Shown: positions 12,669-25,150 of the stretch, piece after piece
Layout of the letters: every line of letters begins with the position of its first letter
How positions within the stretch are numbered: position 1 is the stretch's first letter
Assembly (NCBI GenBank): GCA_023653785.1
Contig: JAMKCH010072445.1
Location: 62,001 to 126,000, forward strand
From: Ophioderma brevispina
Lineage: Eukaryota > Echinodermata > Ophiuroidea > Amphilepidida > Ophiodermatidae
Length of the DNA: 64,000 nt
Direction of reading: 5' to 3'
Position numbers and translations under genes: made by a program
Notes under the pieces: generated by a model
The model's database searches: none
What the model was told of the DNA's origin: nothing
What the model saw: the letters and a program-made list of their open reading frames with translations, nothing else

Positions 12669-13653
12669 AACGAGTTCTAGCTTTTGTTTTATAAATGGCC
12701 CGGTGAGACTCGCACCTGACACAGCAGCTTTATTAATGGACCTCAAAATCAATAATTTGGCCCAATATTCAATGCTAGTGTCTCAAACGCAGACAGAGGA
12801 CAACTATGAAGGGTATTCTGTAAAACTTGACCAAAATCATGCAAACTCAGCCATTTCCGGCTATTTCCAGCTCTTGCCTTGTTATTGGACCATTTTGCTA
12901 CTCTCTGGATTCCCCCCGCGGGTTGCTGTGTGGTGTTGTTGTGGTGTGTGTGTGGGTGTGGGGGCGGGGTAAATATGTATGATGGTTTGTTGAGTATATT
13001 TTGCGGGTGTAGATGGAGTCCCCATACGGTAAACCTAGTCACAATACCAATTTGGTATGGCATTTAAGCACAAAAGACGCTCTTTCCGGAAAGTATTATT
13101 GTAATAGTGTACCATGATCAGTCCATCACACGGCTTCCGCGATCCCTGTGGAATAGTAATTTACAATTCGGGGGCTAGGAATTACAAAACTGTGCAAAAA
13201 GAGGAGGAGGAACACTGATTGAGATTACTTGTCAATACATGCCATATGATATGCGGGGTTACCAAATATATCTGATTACAACACCCACTCAATGCTACAC
13301 GTTTTGCATATTTATATATTGAATATGGTAGGATTTACACACAATTTTAATGCAGGTTTTTAGCGAATAGTGAGACGTTAAATAGATGTTTACCCTCTGT
13401 ATGAGGAGGGTTTCTGATGTCGTGGGCAGTGATCAGTGATCAGTGATAATGGGAGGAAGATGTTGATGATGTGAAAAACCAAGGGTGAGGTTGAATGTGA
13501 TGTTGACGATGTGGCTGTTGCTGATGCTGCTGCATGCGATGATGATGACGACGTTGACGATGAGGATGACGATGGTGACGATGACGATGACGCGATGACG
13601 ACCAATGACGATGACGACGAATGATGACGATGATGGCGATGACGAGACGATGA

Positions 13654-13693
<40 letters not shown>

Positions 13694-15645
13694 GATGATG
13701 ATGATGATGCATAATGATTTTTCAATCAAGGTTTGAGTTTTGCATTATTGTATTGGACAAAGTTACCTACAAGTGTAAGGCTAAGAACAACCACTATTTA
13801 ATAGGGCCATATTTGTTTCAAAAAAATGTTGGGAACATTAATAGCTTTAAAGTCAATTTTTCATGAGACGCCAATATTATTTATTGACATGATGCAATAG
13901 CAATTGAGAGAGACAATGGGCAGTTTCAGATTTTTGGGAAAATGACGATTGGAGATTTAATTTGTGTAGACAGGACAAAAAAGTATTTAAAAATAATAAA
14001 TATGGTAAATTCTTTAAATTGCCGGCTGTCTCAATCGGCCCTATCAATCTGCTTAGTAAACTCTTCGCTAACAATAGCAAAATACTGAATCGTCTTTTAT
14101 AACATCGGCGTTTTCGTTTATCGCTTCGAAATTTACATTCTATATATGAAAAAAATGGGTACAATTTTCTGAAAAATGTCCTCGTTTGTCCCTTTAAAAG
14201 TCTTTTGGCAATTGAAATTTGAAAACATTTCGTCCTTCGTAGGCGACGTTAAGCCTGCGGCCCCTGTACAGAAAGTCACACCTCCCGAACCTATACCTCG
14301 TATCAGTCGCAAAGAATAAGGTCAAAAGCCCAGCTGTTCCAATTCGTCCCGGTTGTATTTGTCACTAGACATCAAATGAAGAAATTTATATGACCCAATC
14401 ATCGTATACAGAACGATTAACTTTAAGTTATAGAAAAATAAAACCAAAATTATAAACGGACTATGTAAAAACATAACAAAAGCTCTTTGAATACGCACTT
14501 GTTTCAAAGGTATTTTCTGCCCGGAGGGGTTTTTCATGTTAGGGAATGACGAAACTTATATTCTTACCCACAATATTGGGGAAAACAAGCTTGTTATGAA
14601 AGAATTCATCTCTGGAACAAAAGCTTCTTATGAAAGAAATCATCATTACATGACACGGTGAAGTGTAATAGCATGCTCAAGATAATAATGCTTTAAATGA
14701 TGGATCATATATAAAGAGGATATAAATTTTTCTTTTTGTTGAAATCAAAATTGTGGAATTCAATCTTTTAATTTGATTAGGTTAGATGTTGCCGTCTAGT
14801 TTTTATTTCTGGAAAATTGAACAAAAATTCATTACATACCTATAAATTGTATGTTTAATTCTTTAACTCTTAAATTTAATGATGAGTCAGAATAATAGTA
14901 AGTGTTGTGTCATGTGCTTCTCGGTGGACCAGTTCCAATTTGGTTATAAAAAATTTCCAATCGAACCTATTTTACTCAGCCCCTGAAAAGCCGAACTCAA
15001 TTCACTCAGAGTCTACTTCAGCCAAAAATATTAACCACTTACAGGACACAACCGATAATCCTACCCAAATGTTCTTATGTTTTACGTCGAACACAAACGT
15101 TTCATTGCACACTCATTGGCTTTTCAGCGTTTTATTAAGACGTGGATTCCAATAGTTGCTTTAACCCGTATAAGCCGCTGGGACTTATTAAAAAGCATGG
15201 GTACCGACGTCCGGAATTGTCTCGCGTTGAAAAAGTAAAAGAAAAACGTAACGTTATCTTAGCTGGTCAGTCGAAATGAAGATGTCTTTTTCATCCCCCC
15301 CCATTGCCGGCCGCGCATTATACAGGAATATGCGGCGTTCGTTTGTGCTGAGTTCTTTATCTTCATAGACACCAGATAATTCGCTTCTTTAGTCGCCTTT
15401 AGGCTGCTAAAATACTGCTAAAAGCTGTTGTTTGACCCCATGATTGCTGATTATAACGTTAGTCTGGTAGATTACCATCATTAGTTTTAGAAAATATACC
15501 ATATAAACAATAAAAAATTTGAACGAAATCAATAACCAATCTTTAACTGTTTATCAACTATATGGAGACAGTATATCATACTTCGCTTTCATCCACTGGC
15601 CGTTTTAAAATAAAACATACAGTGGGGGTTTAAGAGATGCAAACA
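12669..15645. repeat. 2.9-3.0 kb tandem repeat, unit 3 of 3
   Basis: Third unit, about 2977 bp, with anchors at about 12915, 13115, 13480-13720, 14230 and 15590. Homology ends abruptly at about 15645 after GAGATGCAAAC, where the other units would start again. The array therefore has exactly three units in this assembly. Confidence 0.92.
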
Positions 15646-16087
15646 CCTCAAATACACACACTTTGGTGGTGACTGAGACTAACGTGCCGATGTAGCATTC
15701 ACTTGAAGTTTGTAACTGTTCAAAGGTTGCCAAGCCAAAGAATGTGGAGCTTGGCAATGTTTGTAGTATGCTAATAGAATATTCGACATTCATTTATGTT
15801 GTTAAAAGATGATTACACCAAATGAAGTATTTCTGTTCAAAAAAATACAGGAATGTAGCCATGATACAACCATTTCCACTTATTTGAAAACACACTATGG
15901 GTAAAAGCATGATCTCTACTAAGGGCTCAATCAGTGGCCTGGATGAGCACATGTTAAACAGTAGCTGACCATATATGTTTTGGGTATCAAAAATCATTAC
16001 TAAAAAACAGGGGATGTATTGCTCAATACACTGGTGAATGAAAGCTATTGAACTGCCGACCATGGCAATTGAGTCAATTTTAGTCAT
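15605..16087 (-). other. Interrupted hydrophobic open reading frame of unknown nature
   Basis: On the minus strand a frame of 97 codons (16087-15794) is separated by a single stop (15794-15796) from 62 further codons in the same frame (15793-15605). The conceptual product is hydrophobic and rich in Ile, Phe and Cys, for example IYGQLLFNMCSSRPLIEPLV and TLPSSTFFGLATFEQL. It suggests membrane segments, but I recognise no family. The distal part runs into unit 3 of the tandem array. It could be a decayed gene or transposon exon, or chance; I lean to chance or decayed. Confidence 0.2.
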
Positions 16088-16095
16088 ATCATATT

Positions 16096-16608
16096 TTGGT
16101 GTTGAGGACTGTTACGATAAATTCTGACAAAGCTATAAACTGGCTACAGTTCATTGCAATATATTTTGTCCATAAATGCTACCTACAGCTAATTAACCTA
16201 AACAACTATAGATCAGATCATTGTTTTATTTGGCATTGGGTGGAACGAACATGGAAGCGTCTCGTTCTTCGGAGGGGCGTTAAGTCGTCTGTGCAATGTG
16301 CAGCGAGAGAGTCCTCCCGATGGGCCAATCAGGTGGTTCGCTGCTGCTCAAAAGATAAAACAAATGTGATACATTTAAAAGCAAATATTACGAATAGAAG
16401 AAAAAGAAAAAACTGTATCATACAATGGTTAACAAAGGCAGGAAATAAGGTAGGGGGAAAAAACAAGGAAAACACAGACAGGAACCCTTGGAAACTAGAA
16501 ACTAAGTCTTGTAAATTACTGAATACCACCGGGACATTTGATGCCACAAAGAATTTTTGCTGCCAAATTATTATTTCTAATTTCTTTATCACAATAACAA
16601 GTTGACAC
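16096..16608 (+). other. 169-codon open reading frame, unrecognised
   Basis: One of the longest uninterrupted frames in the AT-rich part of the window. The product is basic in its middle part (RRKRKNCIIQWLTKAG and nearby Lys/Arg) and matches no domain known to me. Nucleotides 16255-16330 (TCGTTCTTCGGAGGGGCGTT...) resemble the TTCGTAG-CGACGTTAAG motif of the 2.9 kb unit and of retroposon tails. At least that part is therefore probably repeat-derived and not coding. No splice or promoter context supports a gene. Confidence 0.2.
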
Positions 16609-18184
16609 AGTTTGTTTGTAAAGAACAGGTGAACCCCAATCCTGGGAGGGGACAATGTTTAGTTATATCCCCTATATGTTTTTGTTACGGTATTCAAAAA
16701 TAACCTATAGATGAAAGAAAATAAGCTTAGTGCACAAGGGAACTTTTTTGATCAGAAAGGATCTGTCAAGATTTTGGAATGTTCAAAACATGATTACATC
16801 AATAACAAGCTCCAAGTAATAATTGGAGGCTATTATCATAAATGTATGGATCTCCTTTATTTTAGTTTGACCTCCCTGTTGGGTGATTTTATAATTCCAA
16901 GTTCTGTGGACGTTGCAATCAACGATGATTCGCGTATACAGGGAAGACTTCAAACTGGAAGCTTCGTACCGTTAAATTTCAACGATAACAATTAGTGGTG
17001 GGCGCATTTTCCTCTCGAAAGTCCCTTGGTCTTGGTTGCGTGACCTCCTAAATATTCGTTGAGAATTTGACTGGAGGTGCGTGATGAGAAGCAGAAGCAG
17101 CTAACTTTTGAAGATGAGTTTGTCAAGGGAAGTTTATTAGGTCTAATGTATTTTTTTATTGACCGGAGGTGGGAGGTAGTTCCAGAAACCTTTTTATTTG
17201 TGGGTAAGCGTCTGTTGCCTACAAGTCAAAAATAAATATCCTTAGTACTCCGCTTACTATGGGATCTTCGGTGTTTAAAAGAGACACATTTTGAAGCACA
17301 TCAATTCAAAAACAATCCAGCGGCCAACATTCCTCCAAATCGTTAGATGTCAACTTTTAAGACCACAACATAAAAGTTATTTGACTCCAAAATAACCATT
17401 TATGCTTCTTGCATTGTGGTTGACAGCAGATAAATCCCTTTTAGCTACTTTTCCAAACTGATGGAATGAATTGAAAGTGTTAATAATTAAGCAAATGTCC
17501 TGGCAAATTATGTTACTCAAGTTTACTTTATCTGCAGATCAAAAACGGAAAGGCCAGCCATTTCTGAGCCATAGCTTTATAATTACATTACCAGGAAGTC
17601 CCCTAGTTACATAATAACATAAAAATAGTCTCAAATGTACTACATTAGGAAAATACACTTATTTCACCATATTGGGGTAATAATTGATGTTGCAAATATT
17701 AATTGCGAAAATGTACTAACAATGCAGGTAAACACATACAGCTTTCTTAGTCAAAAATAGAACTATGGGAGTCCATTTTGGTTCTTTAGATAATATATAA
17801 ATAAACGAGATATTCTCCTTTTATGGTTATGGTTCTCAAAAGTTACAGAAATACTATTATCATTATATCTCACAAATTATCAGGATATTATAATACGGGA
17901 CTATCGTAATGTGTGATTTTGCTTGCATCTGGAACATTTTTTCATCTTATTCAAACAAATAACTCCGATAAGTCCCATAGGAAGTAAGACATTGCTCATA
18001 ACCATGTAAAAAGCCGAACTTTAAAGACTGTGGTTCTGTTTTCAAGTCTAGTTTATAGTTCAAACTTCGCCAAGTGCTCCAAGCCTCCTACCAACGCTCC
18101 AACAAGCCTTTGGTACAGTTCTAGCGCATAATTTTATGGTCTAAGGAAGGCGGAGGTTTTTTTTGTGTGTGCATGTTTTCTAGA
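16609..18184. other. Intergenic, nothing assigned
   Basis: AT-rich sequence between the two tandem arrays. No frame above 95 codons, no recognisable RNA gene and no repeat internal to this interval. Confidence 0.45.
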
Positions 18185-19381
18185 AATCAACCAAGCAATA
18201 ATACGCCCACCTACAACGATTCAATTCATAACATAACAAAGTTTGGGCTGCTAACCTTCTTTGATGTGTCCCGAGTATGAAATGGAAGGCAATTAGCCAC
18301 CAATCACTCACTTAATTAATCAAAAACAAAACATCCAATCTTAATTAGAAAGTAAAAAACGTCGTGTTCGTGGTAGGAAATTTAGAGAAACAATGACATA
18401 ATATAAAGCTGTAAATCTGGTTAAGACTTGCCCGAGTGCAATCAGGTTTTCCCACAGTAAACTTTGTTGAATGAAATCAGTTAAATTGGATATTTTAAGT
18501 CGGTGCCTACTGGGTTATTTAATTTATCGGTTAATGAACTGCCTTCGTAATTGATGATAACACAAACATGTGCTCATCGCATTTACGCACATTCTATGTG
18601 ATACTGACAATATAAATAAGACAAGACTATAAAGTGAAACTGGCGTTTCACTTCCTTTCATCGAAACAAATAGGATCCGAATTAAAACTAAGGAACCTCA
18701 TTTTTCAGATTTGAGAAGTTAAATCTTATAGAACCGTTGGCCCTAGAGGTTGTGAGGACCACTCAAAATGGCGCAATGGCCACATTGAGGGTTCAGAATA
18801 CAGTTTTTAACCTACAGTTTATGTTTTTCAGATTTCAAAAAACCCTAATTTTTTTCAAAAATTCATGTACACACTACAGTTATGAATGAATTCACAAAGT
18901 TTTCCCCATGCCAAAACACGAAGGGAGTGGTCACCATACATCTTGGATTTTGCTCTAACTCTGTAAGGGGGGGATAGTTTTTGTGGTAACTAAAGTGTGG
19001 TCACAAAACCTGGAGTTTATCCTCAGTTGCTGACTATGAATCGAACAAATTACAATGGGTCAAAAGTGTTCTATGGATGCGGACATGCGTACTGCAGAAA
19101 GTAGGAATGTGCACTCCGTTGAATTATAATTCAACAATGTGAAGGAAGAGGCTCAAAACCCACTGAATAACGTCTGAGAGCGGAAACTTTGATTACACTC
19201 ATGAAGTAATTTAGTTAATAACTGAAAGTAGGTAATCATCTGTGAAAGGGATACACGGAGATTTTCTAAGGATACAAATTTTTCTAAATATTTTGCACTT
19301 GGTGTAGTGATTTCTGTAGACCTCACGAAAACTCTTCCAGAGATTTCTCGGATAAACCTAGAGGACAGAAAAGAAAAACAA
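18185..19381. repeat. Second tandem array, unit A (deleted form, ~1.2 kb)
   Basis: The unit starts AATCAACCAAGCAAT and runs through TTTGGGCTGCTAACCTTCTT, GTGTCCCGAGTATGAAATGG, ACATGTGCTCATCGCATTTA and TTTTTCAGATTTGAGAAGTT. It then jumps directly to AGAACCGTTGGCCCTAGAGG. About 285 bp present in unit B (about 19903-20188) are missing at about 18722. The two units otherwise align with frequent short indels. Confidence 0.85.
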
Positions 19382-20937
19382 AATCAACCAAGCAATCATC
19401 GACATCCACGAGTTCAACCGACAAACATCAACAAAATTTGGGCTAACCTTCTTTGATGTGTCCCGAGTATGAAATGGAAGGCAATTAAAACCACCAATCA
19501 TTCAATTAATCTTAAAAACAAAAACATCCAATTATGAGAAGGTAAGACATCAGGGTAGGGAATTAGAGAACAATGACATTGAGCTTGGAAATATGGTTAA
19601 GACTTGCCCGAGATGTATATTTTCCGCAACGAGTTTGCTGGGAAAATCAATTTAATTGGAAATTTTAAGTCGGCAGCGTACTATGCTGATTCTTCATTAT
19701 CGTGTTCATGAACTTCCATTCGTAATTGATCACAACACAAACATGTGCTCATCGCATTTAAGCACATTCTATGATGATGCTGCCAATATAAATAAGATAA
19801 GACTAATAAATGTTGAAACTGTCGATTTATCACTCTTCCTTCAACCGAAAATCTGGATCCAAATTAACTAAGGACCTCTCTTTTTCAGATTTGGATAAGT
19901 TAATAAAAATTGCACTTTCAGTAAAAAGAAAATCCAGATTAAAACAACATCGAATTTGAAGACAGATATATGGACTAAGTTCATTTAATTCTGCTTATTC
20001 GTTTGTCATTTATATAATAGCAATTACTCTAGTAGCTCATGGTGGTTTTGTATTGCTAACGCTTTCAGGAATCCACTAATGAAGGTCCAGGAACAATAAT
20101 TGGTTGGTAACAATTCCCACTTACGCCGAAATAGCTGAAATTGCCAGGGGGTCACAGCCCTTTTGAGCGAAGTACTACTGAATGGATCTACAAAACCGTT
20201 GGGCCTAGAAGGTTGGGAGACCACTCAAAATGTGCGCAATGGCCACATTAGGGGGGGGGGGGGCAGTAATAATTTTATACGTAAAAGTTTATGTTTTAAA
20301 GATTTTGTCAAAAAAAACGATTTCATCATGTTACACAATAAGTTATGAATGAATTCACAAAAGTTTCCATGCAAAACATGAAGGGGAGGTTCACCATACA
20401 TCTTGGTGGATTTTGCTCTAACTCTGCTAAGGGATAGTTTTTGTGGTAACTAAAGTGTGGTCACAAACCTGGGTTATCCTCAGTTGACAGACTATGAATC
20501 GAACAAATTACAATGGGTCAAAGTGTTCTATGATGCGGACATGCGTTACTGCAGAAAAGTAGGGCATGGTGCAACTCCGTGAATTAAATTCCACACTGTG
20601 AAGGAAGAGCTTCAAAACCCACTGAAGAACGTCTGAGAGCGGAAAGCTTTGATTACAATCATGTAAGCCTAATTAAGGTAATAACCTGAAAGTAGGTAAT
20701 CCTCTTTAAAGGGATACACGGAGTTGAGATTTTTCTAAGGATACATTTATAAAAAAAATTATTTTGCAGATTGTGATACTTTGATTTAGTAGAACACCTC
20801 CACGAGAACACTTCCAGAGATTTATTGAACAAATATAGGAAAGAAAAGCAAAATACTACTACTACTAATAATAAAATTAATAACCCCAAACAATAATAAA
20901 AGGAATAATAAAATAATAATAATAATAATAATAATAT
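19382..20937. repeat. Second tandem array, unit B (complete, ~1.56 kb)
   Basis: This unit contains all blocks, including the ~285 bp segment absent from unit A (AAATTGCACTTTCAG ... GGAATCCACTAATGAAGG ... GGTTGGTAACAA). It holds a 13-G run at 20251-20263 and ends in an ACT/AAT microsatellite (20855-20935). No conserved coding frame. Confidence 0.85.
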
Positions 20938-21682
20938 AATCAACCAAGCATCTACGCCTACAAACACCTACAAACATCAACAACATTTGGGCTAACCTTA
21001 TTGATGTGTCCCGGTATGAATGGTAGGCATAGCCACTAATCATTCAATTAAAACAAAAAACATTCACTATCTATGAGAACGTAAAAAATCATGGTAGGAA
21101 ATTTTAGCGAAGCCAAGTGGGACGTATATTGAAGCTGTAAAATGGTATTAAGATTGCCCGAGTTGCATATTTCCGTAATAGATTTTGCCTTGAAATCCAA
21201 TTTAATGGAACTTTTAAATCGGCAGCGTACTATGCTATCTTCATTATCGTGTTCATGAACTTCCATTCGTAATTGATCACAACACGAACATGTGCTCATC
21301 GCATTTATGCACATTCTATGTGTTACTGCAATATAAATAAGACCAAGCTCCTAACTAACTGTTGATGAAACTGTCGTATATCACTCTCCTTTAATGAACA
21401 GAAAATAGGGATCCAAATAACTAAGGCACCTCACTTTTTCAGATTTGATAAGTTAAAAATTGCACTTTCAGTTCAAAAAAAAAATCCAGATAAAAACATC
21501 GAATTTGAAGATTTACTAAGCTGATTTTATAATTCTGCTTATTCGTTTTGTCAGTGTCTATAATAAGAATTCTCTAGTAACTCATGGTGGTTTTGTATGC
21601 AATATATGTCCAGAGGTAAACTCTTCAGGAATCCACTAATTGAAGGTCCAGGAACAATATTTGGTTGGTAACATAATCCACA
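20938..21682. repeat. Second tandem array, unit C (partial)
   Basis: Starts with CAACCAAGCATCTACG and repeats the first part of unit B through TGAAGGTCCAGGAACAAT and GGTTGGTAACATAA. It then loses similarity at about 21680, just before the point corresponding to the CCGTTGG block. Confidence 0.8.
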
Positions 21683-21734
21683 CAAACGATATGAAACCAA
21701 TTTAAAACAAATCGATCATTAGAAATATTTCCCC

Positions 21735-21805
21735 CATGATGACCTTGAACAGTTTTGGCCTGTCGTTCAAATACAAAAGGTTGTATATATAGCAAACTAT
21801 ACCTT
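21735..21805. repeat. Solo arm of a dispersed inverted-repeat family
   Basis: GATGACCTTGAACAGTTTTG followed about 35 nt later by GCAAACTATACC matches one arm of the inverted element at 42610-43060 (GTGACCTTGAACCTATTTTG ... GCAAACTATACCTC). Only one arm is seen here. Confidence 0.55.
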
Positions 21806-24765
21806 TTTTTTAATCCTTAGGACCAAAGGAACGTGTCTATTCAGCTTTTAAACTTGTATGAAAAATTTAGGAATTTTACCCCTGTTAAATTGCCCCTTGC
21901 CCTATCTCAAAATGCTACAGGATGCCCCCCCCAAATTGTCATCAAGATTTGGAACCAGCAGGTCAATGTTGCCTTTACAAGCCATCAAAACATTTTGCGT
22001 AGACTCTTTTGCAAGGTCATAAGGGCCTGCTGCAGGACTATTCTCATCTGAATGATCCAGAATCATTCACTGTGATGCATGGCCATTACAGATAACTACT
22101 TCCAAAAGCATCCAAATTGACAGTGCATGATTATTCAAGTATGATCATCTTTGGTCAATGTAACTTGGTTATTATCCGATGTTGTAAATAGGCCTACCAA
22201 GCTTTAAAATGATATAACGGGAGAGGGGGATGACCATGAGTATAACACTAAAGTAGATTTTTTCCCAGTTTGGCCTGATATTTGAACAAAAAACTGTTTT
22301 CAAGTATTATAAAATCACACGATTAAATATATATTTCATTGAGTCTAAGTATTCTTTTGCACGACAACATCCCATCCTTAAATGAGCTAATTAAAATACA
22401 TGATACACAAAGTAGATGTGATTAGTCATTTGTTAAAAACATACCACAATGCTTCACAGAATTACAACATCGTGGTCATGCGTGGAATTTTACTTATTGT
22501 TAACTGAAAAGTACACAGGGATTTTCAATTTCGGCTTTTGGTCTGTGCATTTATAGTTTTGTATTGCAGATTAGATTAATTATTATTAATACATGATCGT
22601 CTTTATTTTATTTACGTTATTATTTTCTTTAAACATTTATACAATTACTATTATTCTGCAATAAAGTGATGCAATTGTTAGCTGCTGAAGTCATAATGGC
22701 AAACATTTTCAAAATGTGTTGAATTGGTTTATAAAGCCGAATAGAATCCCTACCATATGTCTCAGTGTGACCCAATAAAACTGAATCATTTACATTATTT
22801 CCTATTAACGTATCTATATAGTCCACTTAATCTACGGTATGACCTGGACAAAATTGCTACAGAAGGTTTTCTTGCTGTAACTTGTTGTACAAACCCTCCC
22901 GAACAACATATCAAAAAGGTAGAAAAAAGGAAGCATGGCAAGACATGCTAATTTGCATAACCCTATGGTGGGCCTTTTTGCCTATATTTTGGTTATTATA
23001 CAATATATTAAAAGGGGACGACCCAATTTAAGTAAATAAAGTTTTCATCTTGATAGAATGGTCTTCACCCCTAAACCCCATCTGTAGAGTTTTGCGCTGA
23101 TATTTCAACCCGTTTTCATGTGAGAGTTAAAAACATGATCATTTTAGCACTCTGTGTAAAATTGATATCGGGTGACCAAAATGGGGGTACATTTTCGCTC
23201 ATAACTTCCAAACCAAATATCCTTTAGCCCTAAGATTTCACAGGGTAAATGAGAAAAATAGTAGCTTTCTACAAACACCAAAATGTTGACCACTTCCGGT
23301 AAAATCTTGGAGTATGGGAACGATGCTATTAGCGATCAGGCCACGGCCCTTTAACTCTTGAGTCGTTCTTGCTGTCCAACATAGGACCCGAGGTACTGAG
23401 GTCTAATCTTTTTGAGTTGGGTACGTGTGTAGTGCAGAGAGGTTGATGGTTGTGTCATGATCCTCATGGAGGTCAGTATTCCGTTCGTCTCTTTGCCATT
23501 TTGATGTCGGCTAACTATCTGCGCATTATCAAATGATTGCTTGTAGGAGATCGTGCGCAGCAATATCACATCCCCGTTAGCATGGTCATGTTAGGCTGCG
23601 TAGCCAGTTCTGTGAGATGCGACTTGGTATGACCCGTTCTAGAATGCTGGACCACCTTTCATCCTGCTGCCCTACCTCTACCCAGACTATTACCAATTGA
23701 CCCCTTTTTAAAATGTTCAATTACGAGTACTCAATGACCCCCTTTTTCTTCTTTTCTGCTATCCACATTTATCACAAGTTTGCATAAATATCAAGTGTTT
23801 AAAGAATTTGAACATCCAAATTCGAATTTTCGCAGCCTACGTGCCACCCATTTTTAAAATTTTATAATTTCATGGGAGCAATTTTAATAAAGATTGACAA
23901 TTTGAACTCTGGAAAAGAGCACGTCGTATTTTAACTTAAGGTGTTAAATTTAGAGGTGGATGACCCAATTTTATTTCAGCTTGTGTGTCCGGAATGACCC
24001 TGTATATTTTGGGGTACATTTTATGTGAAAGACCCGGGAAAGGACCCTATCTTCCACCTGTCCGAGGCACATACCCATCACGTTCACATATGGAGTGCCC
24101 CAGGCACTAGTTGACCCAATGTGTATGAATGAATACTCTTTGATAATAATTTGCTAGCTAAATATCTACCCACCCGATTACAGTCGGAAAAACTCATCTA
24201 GGAAGCAAAATTAATGTGGGCGGGAAAAATTGCGGCAATCTTGAATAAGGACCATCACTTCCATTTTAATATAACCGAAATGGCAAGTCTACACACCTTG
24301 CAGGCATAGCAATGCAAAACATGTTCAAATAAAAACAGAAACTGGAAAATTTTCCTACAATGTATTATGAGCAATTAGACTTTGTCAAAAATATTGGCGT
24401 ATACGTCCACGTAGATAAATGCAAATTAGCAGGTCTTTGCCAAGCTTCCTTTCTACCTTTTTTGATATGTTGTTTGGGAGTTTTTTACTGTAGTTACAGC
24501 AAGAAAAAACCGTCGTAGCAAAATGTTTGTCCAGGTGTACCTAGTTTTTTTCATAGATTGAGTGGCCTAATAGAATTAAAGGTGCCCACCTCATTACAAC
24601 ACATAATTTCAGCGTTTTAAAGGAGAGGCCTTCGCCAGCATTTTAGTTGATCGACATAATTATGTGAACGGTAATTGCGTGATTATACAATTAGCTCACT
24701 AGAATAATTGTCATTTCCTCAACCGTAAACAATGATATTTTAGCCGTAGCGTCATAATGGAAAAG
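21806..24765. other. Intergenic, nothing assigned
   Basis: No convincing gene. Open stretches of 61-73 codons on both strands lack domains. The interval contains TAGGCCTA-type motifs (near 22190) and phrases typical of dispersed repeats (for example CCGGAATGACCCTGTATATT near 23990), but I could not pair copies within the window. Confidence 0.4.
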
Positions 24766-25150
24766 AGGTCAGCCAAAATACTTGAAGATAAGATGAGAAG
24801 AGACTTACTGGAATTTGGACCAAAAAGAAAACGAAATGAAACAGGATCAGTGCACCCATGGGTTTACACGCTTTTTTATAGATTCCGTCATGTACAAGGT
24901 TTATGGTTAAGGCGGAATAAAGCGTGTAATCCAACGGGTTGCAAAGCCTTGTTCGTTCAGTTCGTTGCGCCAAATACAGTAGGCCGATGAGAAAAATAAA
25001 AGGTTTATTAAGCTTACTGGATTTTACGCAACGAAACGACACAGGCTCAGGAATCCATGGGATTACACGATCATTTGTCATTGTATTAAAAATGTATGAT
25101 TAACAGAATAACGCGTGTAATCAAATGTGGTGCGCTGAGCATGTTTCGTT
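24766..25150. repeat. Diverged direct duplication with internal palindromic blocks
   Basis: Two copies of about 190 bp: CCCATGGGTTTACACG...GCGTGTAATCCAA (24850-24945) and TCCATGGGATTACACG...GCGTGTAATCAAA (25052-25130). Both are preceded by CTTACTGGA.TTT and an AACGAAA.GA.ACAGG.TCAG block. Within each copy, TTACACG and its complement CGTGTAA face each other, so each copy could fold. This generates open stretches of 77 and 109 codons on opposite strands that I regard as chance. Confidence 0.6.
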
